The translations under genes were made by a program, and so were the position numbers. From Chlorobiales bacterium (GTDB lineage Bacteria > Bacteroidota > Chlorobiia > Chlorobiales > Chlorobiaceae), in assembly GCA_022360275.1 (NCBI GenBank), contig JAKSDC010000159.1, positions 1 through 41,957 on the forward strand: a stretch of 41,957 nucleotides of DNA. The letters are read 5' to 3'. This document shows, piece after piece, positions 33,649-41,585 of the stretch. The notes beneath the pieces are model-generated. The model did not search any database, had not been told where the DNA came from, and saw nothing but the letters and a program-made list of their open reading frames with translations. Each line of letters begins with the position of its first letter. Positions within the stretch are counted from its first letter, which is position 1.

Positions 33649-34878
33649 ATGCCTGAGAATTCCCCGGTGATTATTCAAAGAATCAGAGAAAAAACCAATG
33701 CGCTCTATTCGGAAATTGTCGGGATACGACGCCGGATTCATCGTCATCCCGAGCTGTCGTTCCGGGAATTTCGCACAACGGCCCTGGTCCGCGACTATCT
33801 TTCAAGGCTTGGTCTGAAAATAGAGCATGATTTCCTTGAAACGGGCGCTGTTGCGCTGCTTGAAGGTGCAAAAGGGAAAAAGGACAGGGGGCTTGTTGCT
33901 CTTCGGGCAGATATCGATGCTCTTCCGCTTCAGGAGGAAAACAGCCATGAGTATTGCTCTGTTGAAAAAGGGGTCATGCACGCCTGCGGGCATGACATGC
34001 ATACCGCTATTCTTTTAGGGACGGCGGCTGTTCTTTCGGAAATTAAAGATGACCTGGCTGGGGACGTGCTCTTTATCTTCCAGCCGGCGGAAGAAAAAGC
34101 CCCCGGGGGGGCACGGCCTCTCATCGAGGCGGGGCTCTTCCGACGCTACAATCCCTCTGCGATCTTAGGACTCCATTGCTTTCCTCACCTTCAGGCAGGC
34201 AAGGTTGCCTTTCATGAAGGCAGCATGATGGCGGCAGCGGATGAACTTTACATCGCCGTTCATGGGGAAGGAGGGCATGCTTCTGCTCCTCATAAGATTT
34301 CGGACCCGGTGCTTGCCGCCGCTCATATCATTACTTCCGTCCAGCATCTTGTCAGCAGGGTGGCTTCGCCGTACGAGCCTGCGGTGGTTTCCATCAGTTC
34401 CATAAACGGCGGCAACGCCACGAACATCATTCCCGGCAAGGTGACCATGTCGGGTACCTTGCGTACCATGAATGAAGAGCTTCGGGCGCAGATGCATGAA
34501 CGGTTGAAGCAGAATATCGAGTATGTCGGCAAGGGAATGGGAGTTGACGCCGAGCTCAATATCGTGAATGGGTATCCTGTGCTTGCTAATCATCCTGAAA
34601 CCACAAGGGCGATTCGTACAGCATCGATCGCCTATCTTGGCGAGGAGAATGTGGAAGAGGGCGAGCCGATGATGACGGCGGAAGATTTTTCCTACTACCT
34701 GCACCATTGTCCCGGCACCTTTATTCAGCTCGGTTCAGGAAGGGAGCCGCCCGAGAAGGGCGACCGGCTGCACTCGCCTTTTTTCAACCCGGACGAAAAA
34801 GCCATCGCTACCGGCATTGGTGTCATGAGTTACGCAGCCTGGAACTGGCTCAAGGCACGAAGTACCGGTATCGAGTAA
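33649..34878 (+). CDS. M20D-family amidohydrolase
   Basis: A 409-residue M20D peptidase/amidohydrolase of the N-acyl-L-amino-acid or hippurate hydrolase type. Metal site motifs: VALRADIDALPLQE, HACGHDMHTAILLGTA, IFQPAEEKAPGGARPLIEAG (catalytic Glu-Glu) and GLHCFPHLQAGKV, with the late PMMTAEDFSYYLHHCPG. The dimerisation domain lies at about 185-300. It is an N-acyl or N-acetyl amino acid deacylase by family; the substrate is not determinable here. A C5G7 tract occurs at 34100-34111. It is last in the same-strand run from the cyclo-ligase gene and lies 32 nt from convergent fba. Confidence 0.9.
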   Translation: MPENSPVIIQRIREKTNALYSEIVGIRRRIHRHPELSFREFRTTALVRDYLSRLGLKIEHDFLETGAVALLEGAKGKKDRGLVALRADIDALPLQEENSHEYCSVEKGVMHACGHDMHTAILLGTAAVLSEIKDDLAGDVLFIFQPAEEKAPGGARPLIEAGLFRRYNPSAILGLHCFPHLQAGKVAFHEGSMMAAADELYIAVHGEGGHASAPHKISDPVLAAAHIITSVQHLVSRVASPYEPAVVSISSINGGNATNIIPGKVTMSGTLRTMNEELRAQMHERLKQNIEYVGKGMGVDAELNIVNGYPVLANHPETTRAIRTASIAYLGEENVEEGEPMMTAEDFSYYLHHCPGTFIQLGSGREPPEKGDRLHSPFFNPDEKAIATGIGVMSYAAWNWLKARSTGIE

Positions 34879-34910
34879 GATTCCCGAGCACTGCCTTAAG
34901 AGAAGCTTCC

Positions 34911-35885
34911 TTATGCTTTGTTGTCGGAGCCTAGCACATTGATGATCTTGTGTTTGTAGAGTTCTTTCAGCGAATCTCTTGCAGGGCCAAGATACTTTCT
35001 CGGGTCGAATTCTTCGGGTTTTTCATCCAGCACCTTGCGTATGGCAGCAGTCATGGCAAGACGGCCGTCGGAGTCGATATTGATCTTGCAGACCGCTGAT
35101 TTGGCAGCTTCCCTCAACTGATCTTCGCTGATACCGATAGCATCTTTCAGCTTGCCTCCGTGTGCGTTGATTGTCGCTACCAGATCCTGGGGTACGGACG
35201 ATGAGCCATGCAGAACAATCGGAAAACCCGGAATGCGTTTTTCGATTTCCGCAAGGATATCAAGGCGTATTTTCGGGTCCTCTCCCGGCTTGAACTTATA
35301 AGCACCGTGCGATGTTCCAATAGCAATGGCGAGGCTGTCAACTCCGGTTTTGGTGACGAAATCCTCTACCTCTTCAGGTTGTGTGTATGTGTGGGTTTCA
35401 GAGGCAACATCATCTTCGACACCTGCAAGAACACCAAGTTCACCTTCAACCGTCACATCATGCTGGTGAGCGTACTCCACGACTTTACGGGTAAGTGCTA
35501 CGTTGTCATCGTAGCTGAGGTGAGAGCCGTCGATCATTACAGATGAGAAACCTGTTTCAATGCATTCCTTGCAAAGTTCGAAGCTGTCGCCATGGTCGAG
35601 GTGCAGGACAATGGGGATTGGGGTTCCCAACTCTTCTGCATATTCAACAGCTCCGCGAGCAAGGTTTCGAAGCAATGTCTGGTTGGCATAGTTGCGTGCT
35701 CCTTTTGAAACCTGGAGAATAACCGGCGATTTTGTTTCGACGCAGGCCATGATGATAGCCTGCAGCTGTTCGAGGTTATTGAAATTGTAGGCAGGTATTG
35801 CATAACCGCCTTTGACGGCTTTGGCAAAAAGGTCTCTGCTGTTGACAAGGCCCAGTTCTTTATAACTGATAGGTTTCTTTTGCAT
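34911..35885 (-). CDS. fba: Fructose-bisphosphate aldolase, class II
   Basis: A 324-residue zinc-dependent aldolase linking triose phosphates and fructose-1,6-bisphosphate in gluconeogenesis. Class II motifs: IPAYNFNNLEQLQAI, VLHLDHGDSFE (zinc-binding His and catalytic Asp), SVMIDGSHLSYDDNV, VEGELGVLAGVEDD, AIGTSHGAYKF (zinc His), VLHGSSSVP and CKINIDSDGRLA. ATG 35885 (MQKKPISY) is used; the preceding TTG codon is ignored. It is the last chromosomal gene before the phage-like element, and its upstream region (35886-36143) is shared with the integrase gene. Confidence 0.95.
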   Translation of the reverse strand: MQKKPISYKELGLVNSRDLFAKAVKGGYAIPAYNFNNLEQLQAIIMACVETKSPVILQVSKGARNYANQTLLRNLARGAVEYAEELGTPIPIVLHLDHGDSFELCKECIETGFSSVMIDGSHLSYDDNVALTRKVVEYAHQHDVTVEGELGVLAGVEDDVASETHTYTQPEEVEDFVTKTGVDSLAIAIGTSHGAYKFKPGEDPKIRLDILAEIEKRIPGFPIVLHGSSSVPQDLVATINAHGGKLKDAIGISEDQLREAAKSAVCKINIDSDGRLAMTAAIRKVLDEKPEEFDPRKYLGPARDSLKELYKHKIINVLGSDNKA

Positions 35886-36101
35886 CAAGAGGGGCTCCGT
35901 TAATTAAATGTTTTGTGTCTCGTTGGCCAAAAATAAAGAGAGTGTGAATTCAGCGCGGAAAACCAGCGGTCGTATATATATTATATTTCTTAAAACAAAA
36001 AAAATATTTTGGTATAATTGATCAAGACTTTTTTTTATGGTCAATTATGCTGTTGCAAGCTAATCTGTGCACATGTAAATAGCTGCAAATATTCCTCATT
36101 T

Positions 36102-36122
36102 TTTGTACCTTGCTTTGTACCT
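36102..36122 (+). repeat. Short direct repeat upstream of the integrase gene
   Basis: TTTGTACCT occurs at 36102-36110 and again at 36114-36122, a 12-nt period, 22 nt before the integrase ATG. TTTG-containing motifs are typical of Bacteroidota promoters, and tandem arm-type sites are typical next to integrase genes; either reading is possible. Confidence 0.3.
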
Positions 36123-36143
36123 CGAATTATAAGTTGGTGCAAA

Positions 36144-37238
36144 ATGAGTGTTCACATCCGAAAAAAAGCCATTTCAAAAGGTCGGCAGAGTCTTTACCTT
36201 GACTTTTGGCCGCCGGTTGTCAATTCTTCCGGTAAACAATCTCGCCGAGAGTTTCTCAAGCTTTATCTTTATGGTGAACCTACGACTTCTCAGCAACGCA
36301 AGCATAACCGATTTACTTTACGGCTAGCTCAAAAAGTCCGAGCTGAGCGTGAAATCGAAATTCAGGAGAGAAGATACAATGGTCGGAGAGATGATACAAC
36401 TGTAATCGATTTTTTGCACGCCGAAGCCCAAAGAAGAGTCCGGCAAACTGCTTTGATATGGGGTAACATGATTTTTCACGCCAGGAAACATTTTTCAGAA
36501 GACGTTCAGGTCAAGAGCTTGAATGTACATGACTGCCTTGCCTTTCGAGATTATTTTCGCAGACTTGTCGATAACGGTGATCTTAAGCAGAACACAGCGG
36601 CAAATTATTTTGCAATGTTTCGTGCTGCTATCCGGCAGGCATATCGGTCAAAAATGATCTCAGAAAACCTGAATGCTTTTTATGACCCTTTGAGGTTTGA
36701 GAAAACAGAGCGTGATTTTTTGTCGATTGACGAAATTAATCGGCTGGCTGGTACTGATACCCGGAAACCTGAACATAGGGCAGCGGTGTTGTTTACTGCT
36801 TTGACCGGTATGCGCATATCTGATGTTATCCAGTTAACTTGGGGGCGTGTTGTTGACGATGATCCTTCTGGTCCTTTACTGAAGCTGCACGTCAAAAAAA
36901 CTAATGATTATGATCGGAAACCTATTTCCGATCAGGCTCGACTTTTGTTGGGCAAGCGAGGTTCTGATGGGCAAAGGGTTTTTCCAGTTACATATAAGAC
37001 GTACCGACTTTTTTTGAGAGAGTGGGCAAAGGCTGCGGGTATAGAGCGGCGCGTTCATCCGCATATGTTACGGCACTCTTTTGCGGTTCAATTGCTGGCT
37101 GCCGGTGAAGATATTTACACGGTCAGCAAGATGCTGAACCATGCTGATGTGAAGACAACTCAGATCTACGCAACCTTGCTTGATGAGTCGAAGCGCAGGG
37201 CTGCTGGGAAAATGAGGATTAACTTTTCGAAAATGTAG
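36144..37238 (+). CDS. Tyrosine recombinase (phage/mobile-element integrase)
   Basis: A 364-residue site-specific recombinase of the Bacteroidota-type integrase group. An arm-binding/N-terminal region (1-85) precedes a SAM-like core-binding domain (about 90-185) and the catalytic domain (about 195-350). All catalytic residues are present: Arg224 (TGMRISD), Lys252 region (HVKKTND), His307 and Arg310 (HPHMLRH), His333 (LNHADV) and Tyr342 (TTQIYATLL). ATG 36144 is preferred; the frame extends upstream to 36018 with a Cys-rich non-family sequence. It lies at the left edge of the element, reading inwards, so an attachment site is expected between it and fba. Confidence 0.93.
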   Translation: MSVHIRKKAISKGRQSLYLDFWPPVVNSSGKQSRREFLKLYLYGEPTTSQQRKHNRFTLRLAQKVRAEREIEIQERRYNGRRDDTTVIDFLHAEAQRRVRQTALIWGNMIFHARKHFSEDVQVKSLNVHDCLAFRDYFRRLVDNGDLKQNTAANYFAMFRAAIRQAYRSKMISENLNAFYDPLRFEKTERDFLSIDEINRLAGTDTRKPEHRAAVLFTALTGMRISDVIQLTWGRVVDDDPSGPLLKLHVKKTNDYDRKPISDQARLLLGKRGSDGQRVFPVTYKTYRLFLREWAKAAGIERRVHPHMLRHSFAVQLLAAGEDIYTVSKMLNHADVKTTQIYATLLDESKRRAAGKMRINFSKM

Positions 37239-37246
37239 ACATCAAA

Positions 37247-37321
37247 AACCCAACCTTTATACTTCTTGTTTCAAGCACTCAAGGTTACAATGTGGAGTGC
37301 TTGAATAGCACGGTATGGGTT
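37247..37321. repeat. Nested inverted repeat between integrase and repressor genes
   Basis: An 11-bp perfect stem TTCAAGCACTC (37270-37280) and GAGTGCTTGAA (37295-37305) encloses a 14-nt loop. An outer AACCCA (37247-37252) and TGGGTT (37316-37321) can pair around it. It sits between two convergent genes. No T-run follows directly, so it is either a two-way terminator without a typical tail or a recombination/protein-binding site. Confidence 0.5.
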
Positions 37322-37373
37322 AGTGGGTAAAGAGGAGAGCATTGGGAGGTCAGGTCCATCGCAGAATTTTGAT

Positions 37374-38108
37374 TTACACAGTCTTTCGAATGACCCAGAC
37401 TACCACTCCTTGGATCTGAAAATCCATGTCCTTTGTTATCTCAATAGGTTCATAGTAGATGTTACTAGGTATAAGGCTTGTTTTGTCTTTTTCGATCCAT
37501 AATCGTTTCGCAGTTTGTTCACCGTTGACTGAGGCAATCACAATGTTTTTATGCTGGGCTTGTAAGCTTCGGTCTACGATCAAAATGTCTCCTTCCTCGA
37601 TTCCGGCTCCGACCATACTATCCCCGCATGCTTTTACGGCATAGGTGTTTGCAGGATGCGTTATCATATGTTGTGGAAGATTAAGGTACTCTTCGACCGG
37701 ACTTGTAGAGTCTACTGGATGCCCGGCTGCTACGGTATGAAGGTAAAAGGGGAGTTCGACTATTCTGGGTTCATGACTGCTAAGAGTGCTCTTTTCTGTG
37801 CCAGTACCTTTTTTTGCTGGTTGCTCAGATAACAGCCGAACGGCCTCCGCAAGAAGTTTTCCTGCCTTTTCCTCGCGCTCATTTTTTCTTGTCTCGCTAT
37901 CGATTCCGTATTCATTCGACAGAAATTTTAAGGTTTCCTGACTGAATTTTTTTAACAACAGGTCGTAGTCAAGACTGCCTTTTTCAGAGCGCCAATAAGA
38001 TATTTTTTGTTTTTTTACACCAAGAATCTTAGCTAACTCACTGTCCGATGAGCTGTTAGAGGCTTTGAGCAGCTTGTCGACAAGTTTTTCGCGCGATGAT
38101 TTCTTCAT
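37374..38108 (-). CDS. Phage repressor with S24/LexA-type self-cleavage domain
   Basis: A 244-residue CI-like repressor. Residues about 8-46 form a helix-turn-helix (SDSELAKILGVKKQKISYW) of the Bac_CI_repr type. A helical linker follows, then the S24 peptidase domain (about 115-244) with cleavage site Ala128-Gly129 (TVAAGHP), nucleophile Ser164 (CGDSMVGAGI) and Lys201 (AKRLW). This predicts RecA-stimulated self-cleavage on DNA damage and therefore SOS induction of the element. It is transcribed leftward, divergent from the early genes, with palindromes in the shared control region. Confidence 0.9.
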   Translation of the reverse strand: MKKSSREKLVDKLLKASNSSSDSELAKILGVKKQKISYWRSEKGSLDYDLLLKKFSQETLKFLSNEYGIDSETRKNEREEKAGKLLAEAVRLLSEQPAKKGTGTEKSTLSSHEPRIVELPFYLHTVAAGHPVDSTSPVEEYLNLPQHMITHPANTYAVKACGDSMVGAGIEEGDILIVDRSLQAQHKNIVIASVNGEQTAKRLWIEKDKTSLIPSNIYYEPIEITKDMDFQIQGVVVWVIRKTV

Positions 38109-38126
38109 CTTGTTTTCTTTCTTGTT

Positions 38127-38143
38127 GTCAAAAATATTTTGAC
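38127..38143. promoter_or_regulatory. Operator-like inverted repeat 1
   Basis: GTCAAAA-ATA-TTTTGAC, perfect 7-bp arms. Its right arm overlaps the -35 of the early promoter (TTGACT, 38139-38144), the expected position for a repressor that shuts the lytic genes. The repressor gene starts 18 nt to its left. Confidence 0.55.
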
Positions 38144-38167
38144 TGCAGTGCGATTTATTCGTACTAT
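38139..38167 (+). promoter_or_regulatory. Early rightward promoter of the phage-like element
   Basis: TTGACT (38139-38144), a 17-nt spacer and TACTAT (38162-38167) make a near-consensus sigma70 promoter. It fires towards the early genes starting at 38210. Its -35 lies inside one palindrome, and a second palindrome covers the expected start of the transcript. Confidence 0.6.
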
Positions 38168-38182
38168 TCTTTTAAACGGTGC

Positions 38183-38196
38183 TTAACTTAAGTTAA
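38183..38196. promoter_or_regulatory. Operator-like palindrome 2
   Basis: TTAACTTAAGTTAA is a perfect 14-bp palindrome, 16-29 nt past the -10 of the early promoter and 13 nt before the first early ATG. It differs in sequence from the 38127-38143 repeat, so may bind a different protein, for example the product of an early gene. Confidence 0.5.
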
Positions 38197-38209
38197 CAAA
38201 AGCTAAAAC

Positions 38210-38467
38210 ATGATCAGCGAAAGGGTATTACATCGAGGAATTTTCGATGAAATCCAGAGGGAGCTAGAGAAAAAAGGAGTGAAGCTCAAGAAGGGGGCCA
38301 TCATTATGCGCGTGAGGCGTAAGAATGACCCTTTGGTACTTGGCATATATTCTGATTTGCGCGAGCGTCGAGCGAAAGATTTCGAGGAGGCGGTGAAGAA
38401 ATACAGACGCTCGTCAAAGGCTATCGAGCAGTTTGAAAAATGTAGTCGGGGCGACAAGGGAATTTGA
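38210..38467 (+). CDS. Small basic early protein, unknown
   Basis: An 85-residue protein, highly charged (many Lys, Arg and Glu), beginning MISERVLHRGIFDEIQRELEKKGVKLKKG, with predicted helices and a short beta segment in the middle. No named family is recognised. Its position directly opposite the repressor is that of Cro-type or antirepressor genes, but I see no clear helix-turn-helix. No Shine-Dalgarno sequence precedes the ATG. Confidence 0.65.
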   Translation: MISERVLHRGIFDEIQRELEKKGVKLKKGAIIMRVRRKNDPLVLGIYSDLRERRAKDFEEAVKKYRRSSKAIEQFEKCSRGDKGI

Positions 38468-38635
38468 CAAAGCTTCTTGCTACAGTTCTGAAAGCTATGC
38501 AATGAGTGACAGTGGTGCAGAATACATGTTTGGAGAAGGTTGACCCCATGCATGACTCTATATGATGGCTGTTGAGCAACATAAACAAGGATTATCGATC
38601 ATAGATGCAATGGAAGCTTAAACGGAGATCTGATT

Positions 38636-38851
38636 ATGTTACTTGCAAAAATTATGGAAGAGAACCGAATGCTCCGTAAGGTCAACGACCGTTACGAAGA
38701 GCTGCTTGATCTTGAGAGAGCGCAAGTGTTAAGGTTAAGAGAGGACAAGGCAGTAATAATGGAAAGATATATCCAGATTTCGGGGCTGTTAGAAGACAAA
38801 ACCTGCGCCATCCGGCACGAAAATGATGATTTAGGGCATGTGACGACATGA
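38636..38851 (+). CDS. Small coiled-coil protein of the element
   Basis: A 71-residue protein that is almost wholly alpha-helical with heptad-like leucines (MLLAKIMEENRMLRKVNDRYEELLDLERAQ...). No known family. GGAG at 38624-38627, 8 nt before the ATG, supports the start. Its stop overlaps an ATG (38848) in the frame of the next gene by ATGA, so translational coupling is possible. Confidence 0.6.
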   Translation: MLLAKIMEENRMLRKVNDRYEELLDLERAQVLRLREDKAVIMERYIQISGLLEDKTCAIRHENDDLGHVTT

Positions 38852-38895
38852 GAGGGTTGTTACTGTTTCCGAGGTACTATAAAACAGAGCGAGCT

Positions 38896-39222
38896 ATGAA
38901 CGGAGCAACAAAAGAATATACGTTTAACGATATTCCAACAGCCCTTGCTGAGCTGATCATTGAGGTACAAAGGCTTAAGGAGGCTGTAAAAAGTCGTGAT
39001 GCTGTGCTGGATGAAATTAAAACAGCCCTGGTTTCCGATCGGCTAAACGGAAAGCAGGCTGCAAAGTTTCTAGGTATACACGTTTCGACACTCATTCGCA
39101 AAGTAGACGAAGGCATTATTCCGGCCCACGATGACGGTTCAGGTGCGCGATATTACCTCAGAAAAGAACTTGAAGGGTATTTACTGGATAACAAGATAGA
39201 CAAACGCGTTGAGAACAGGTAA
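38896..39222 (+). CDS. Helix-turn-helix (excisionase-type, HTH_17) protein
   Basis: A 108-residue protein. An N-terminal helix (FNDIPTALAELIIEVQRLKEAV) is followed by a MerR/excisionase-like winged helix, LNGKQAAKFLGIHVSTLIRKVDEGIIPAHDDGSGARYYLRKELEGYL. This family is common on Bacteroidota mobile elements, acting as an excisionase or small regulator. The start is placed at ATG 38896 (MNGATKEYTFNDIP), which matches the usual length; the frame is open to ATG 38848, which overlaps the previous stop. Whether it controls excision with the integrase is inference. Confidence 0.75.
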   Translation: MNGATKEYTFNDIPTALAELIIEVQRLKEAVKSRDAVLDEIKTALVSDRLNGKQAAKFLGIHVSTLIRKVDEGIIPAHDDGSGARYYLRKELEGYLLDNKIDKRVENR

Positions 39223-39792
39223 AGCCGAAGCCTTATAAAGGTAAGGAGAAGGCCCGTAGGACTCATAATCCTGAAATTTCGGTTTGAGTCCGGTTACAAG
39301 GCTAAGTAATTATCGAAAAAAAGATATGAGCAGCTTCATCCTAAAACAGGATAGCTGTGTCAAGTTAATAGCATTGCTCTCATCAAAAGTTTTCCCCTGG
39401 CCGGGACACTAAACCAGATGTACATGGTCTGCTTCATCGGAATGGCAGAAAGTGTAAAATCACGGATAAAGAGAGGGGAATCAAAAGCAACTCGTCATTT
39501 GATTCGGCGATAAACAAGAGACTTTGCAAACACAACATGCATTTGGTCTGGACTGTTCCGATAAGGTTGTTTATGGAGGTGTATTTCGGGAAACTGCCCA
39601 GAGGAGAGATAAATTCTGTTAAAGAAAACCACGGTTGAGCTGCTGTTTCAGGAGCCAATGCATGTATCGGGAGACACAAACAAGCAATAGTTGCTTGTTC
39701 CTGGTATCTCAGAAGAGATGAGCAGGTTCTGAAGAGGGAGCAGCAAAACTATCATGGAAAGTATTTTTGGAAATGATTTTACTCCTTGCGTG
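39223..39792. other. About 570-nt stretch without a clear protein gene
   Basis: Holds a tRNA-like sequence (39229-39304) and a hairpin, CAGCT-tc-ATCCT/AGGAT-AGCTG at 39331-39357 with loop AAAAC. The rest, up to the replication gene, shows no frame of protein-like character on either strand. A non-coding or regulatory role is possible. Confidence 0.4.
39229..39304 (+). tRNA. Degenerate tRNA-like sequence, anticodon CAU (possible pseudo-tRNA)
   Basis: 76 nt. Acceptor strands AGCCTTAT and ACAAGGCT pair with one A-C mismatch. The anticodon arm TAGGA-CTCATAA-TCCTG has anticodon CAU (39264-39266). The T-arm is TCGG-TTTGAGT-CCGG with a T-loop close to TTCGANT. The D-arm is weak (GGT/GCC only), and the joint between T-stem and acceptor is irregular by 1-2 nt. 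It may be a decayed phage tRNA (Met or Ile2 type) or a tRNA mimic. A covariance-model scan would decide. Confidence 0.4.
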
Positions 39793-40731
39793 ATGGCACG
39801 ACCGACGAAAACAGGACTTGATTACTTTCCGATGGACTGTGTTCCAGATGGCAAGCTTGAACTCTTCATTGCTGAAAATGGTGCTGAAGGTTTTGGGATT
39901 TTGGTGATACTCTGGAGGCTGATTTACAAGGAAGAGGGTTACTACATAAAGTGTGACAACGACCTCGTTTTGAGGATAAGACGCGCGTCATTATCGTATA
40001 CAGAAACTATAGAAAATGTCATCAAAAACGCTCTTAAGCGTGGAATCTTCGATAAAGGCATGCATGAGAGCCATGGAATTTTGACTTCTGCAGGTATTCA
40101 GAGACGTTATTTGACAATCACTGAGCGCAGAAAAGAGGTTAGAGTTATACAGGATTTCCTGGTTATTGATGTTTGTGAATACAAAAACCTCCTTATTGTC
40201 AACAATAACCTCGAAAATGCCGAATTTAGTAAGCAAAGGAAAGTAAAAGAATATAAAGGAAAGAATATTTCATTTTCTTCCGTTGGTACAGAAGAAAATG
40301 AGGGTCAGAGAAAATCTCTCTCGAGTGCTTTCCTGAAGTCCCCTTTTCGAAAAGAGGCTTATGATTTCGCGGATTGGTTCCGTAAGATCGCTCCGGAATC
40401 TGCCATGTTTGATCGGGATGCTTGGGCTCAGGTTTGGGAGCAGTTGCGGAGAGTTGACGATAGGCAAAATCCTGATGAAATGAAGCTGGCAATACAGTGG
40501 GCACGTGCTGATCCTTTTTGGTCAACCAACTTTTACAGTCCACTCAAGTTGCGGAAACGCAATGAGGATAAGGTGATGTACATCGACATTTTCTTGGCGA
40601 AGATGAAACAAGCAAAACATCCGGAGTATGGAACCCAGAACGGTAGGCTTGGCAATCAAAAGCCTCTCGACAAAGCAGGGGCAGAAGAAATTGCAGCGAG
40701 TATCGCAAAAGATCCCCGCCTTAAACGATGA
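39793..40731 (+). CDS. Phage replication-type protein (DUF4373/Lin1244-like N-terminus)
   Basis: A 312-residue protein. The first 100 residues, MARPTKTGLDYFPMDCVPDGKLELFIAENGAEGFGILVILWRLIYKEEGYY, match the DUF4373 (Lin1244/Lin1753) domain, a winged-helix-like module of phage replication or DnaD-like proteins. The C-terminal part (WARADPFWSTNFYSPLKLRKR) resembles the tail of phage replication initiators. The start at 39793 follows the usual MARP; the frame is open to ATG 39754, which has GGGAG about 15 nt ahead. Probably DNA replication of the element. Confidence 0.75.
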   Translation: MARPTKTGLDYFPMDCVPDGKLELFIAENGAEGFGILVILWRLIYKEEGYYIKCDNDLVLRIRRASLSYTETIENVIKNALKRGIFDKGMHESHGILTSAGIQRRYLTITERRKEVRVIQDFLVIDVCEYKNLLIVNNNLENAEFSKQRKVKEYKGKNISFSSVGTEENEGQRKSLSSAFLKSPFRKEAYDFADWFRKIAPESAMFDRDAWAQVWEQLRRVDDRQNPDEMKLAIQWARADPFWSTNFYSPLKLRKRNEDKVMYIDIFLAKMKQAKHPEYGTQNGRLGNQKPLDKAGAEEIAASIAKDPRLKR

Positions 40732-40744
40732 CGGAACGATTGCA

Positions 40745-41149
40745 GTGTATCGTGACGAACTCACTGCAGAGGGGCTTGTTCGGGCTCTTGGGCGGGCAGT
40801 GCAGGCTTTTCCGTCGCTGAGTAAAGAGCAGCTTGAAATTCTCAAGGATCGCATGATCGAGAACGGTTTTACGGATCAACGAGCAATAGATGCTGTGAAT
40901 CATGTGATCGACAACTTTGAGGGATGGAACAAAACGCCCAACATTGCAAATTTCATCGGCTTTGACCGACGCATAAAAACCTTGACGCATCGTGAACTGA
41001 ACCTCAAGCACGACAAAGGAGAAATTGAGTGGGATGATTATGTGCCAGTTGATGTCGGACTGGAGAAGCCCAAGTGGGTGAAACGTGAAGAGGTGGTGAG
41101 GTACGGGCTGAAGAGGTGGGTGAGTCCGGGAACTGGGGCAGGGGCCTAA
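40745..41149 (+). CDS. Phage protein, possible helicase loader
   Basis: A 134-residue acidic-to-neutral, mostly helical protein (YRDELTAEGLVRALGRAVQAFPSLSKEQLEILKDRM...). I do not recognise a named family; its place directly after the replication-type gene is where a helicase loader often lies. GTG 40745 is chosen so that it begins 13 nt after the previous stop; an ATG at 40628 would overlap the previous gene by 104 nt and has a GGAG only 1 nt ahead. The start is uncertain; the reading frame is well supported by composition. Confidence 0.6.
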   Translation: MYRDELTAEGLVRALGRAVQAFPSLSKEQLEILKDRMIENGFTDQRAIDAVNHVIDNFEGWNKTPNIANFIGFDRRIKTLTHRELNLKHDKGEIEWDDYVPVDVGLEKPKWVKREEVVRYGLKRWVSPGTGAGA

Positions 41150-41151
41150 AG

Positions 41152-41373
41152 ATGAAGAATAGCTACAACAGTTACATAAAGCGCGATGATGTAATGACAC
41201 TTGATGTTGATGAAGCAAGGATACGTGTTGTTACTTTGCAGTCTCAACTGGTAAAACTGAAGAAAGAAAGAGCGAAGCTTATCCGCCAGCTTAGCGAGAA
41301 GCAAGTTACGATAAAAAATCTGTGGAGCCTTTTGGGAAAAATGAAGGACGATCGCTCCGTGGATATTTCCTGA
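41152..41373 (+). CDS. Small coiled-coil protein of the element
   Basis: A 73-residue lysine-rich protein, MKNSYNSYIKRDDVMTLDVDEARIRV then a heptad-like helix (LQSQLVKLKKERAKLIRQLSEKQV). No known family. It starts 2 nt after the previous stop, at ATG 41152, with AGGGG about 6 nt ahead; the frame is open upstream to 41116. Similar in size and character to the coiled-coil gene at 38636. Confidence 0.55.
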   Translation: MKNSYNSYIKRDDVMTLDVDEARIRVVTLQSQLVKLKKERAKLIRQLSEKQVTIKNLWSLLGKMKDDRSVDIS

Positions 41374-41585
41374 AGATTTGATAAAAAAATTTTCCCCTCC
41401 TTTCTAAACCTGCATCAGTAAAGGGCCGTAAGGAATGCATGGTTATATAACCCCTGTATATTCTTCTGCTATTGTGGGATAGCGAACTATTTCTGAATTT
41501 TGGATAGACAAGATCTGAAATAGCGGAAATTCCTTATGCATATCATCGAAACCGGATCCCCAATCCTAGTTACGGAGGCTTAGTA
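41374..41585. other. Control region before the tail module
   Basis: 212 nt between early and structural genes, with an imperfect inverted repeat CTATTTC/GAAATAG at 41487-41493/41517-41523. It probably contains the late promoter, but no unambiguous -35/-10 pair is seen. GGAGG lies about 9 nt before the ATG at 41586. Confidence 0.35.

Noticed and set aside
34165..34707. 180-codon minus-strand frame
   Set aside because: Antisense to the M20 amidohydrolase gene.
39434..39679. 81-codon minus-strand frame in the phage gap
   Set aside because: No start signal, no family features and no neighbours on that strand.
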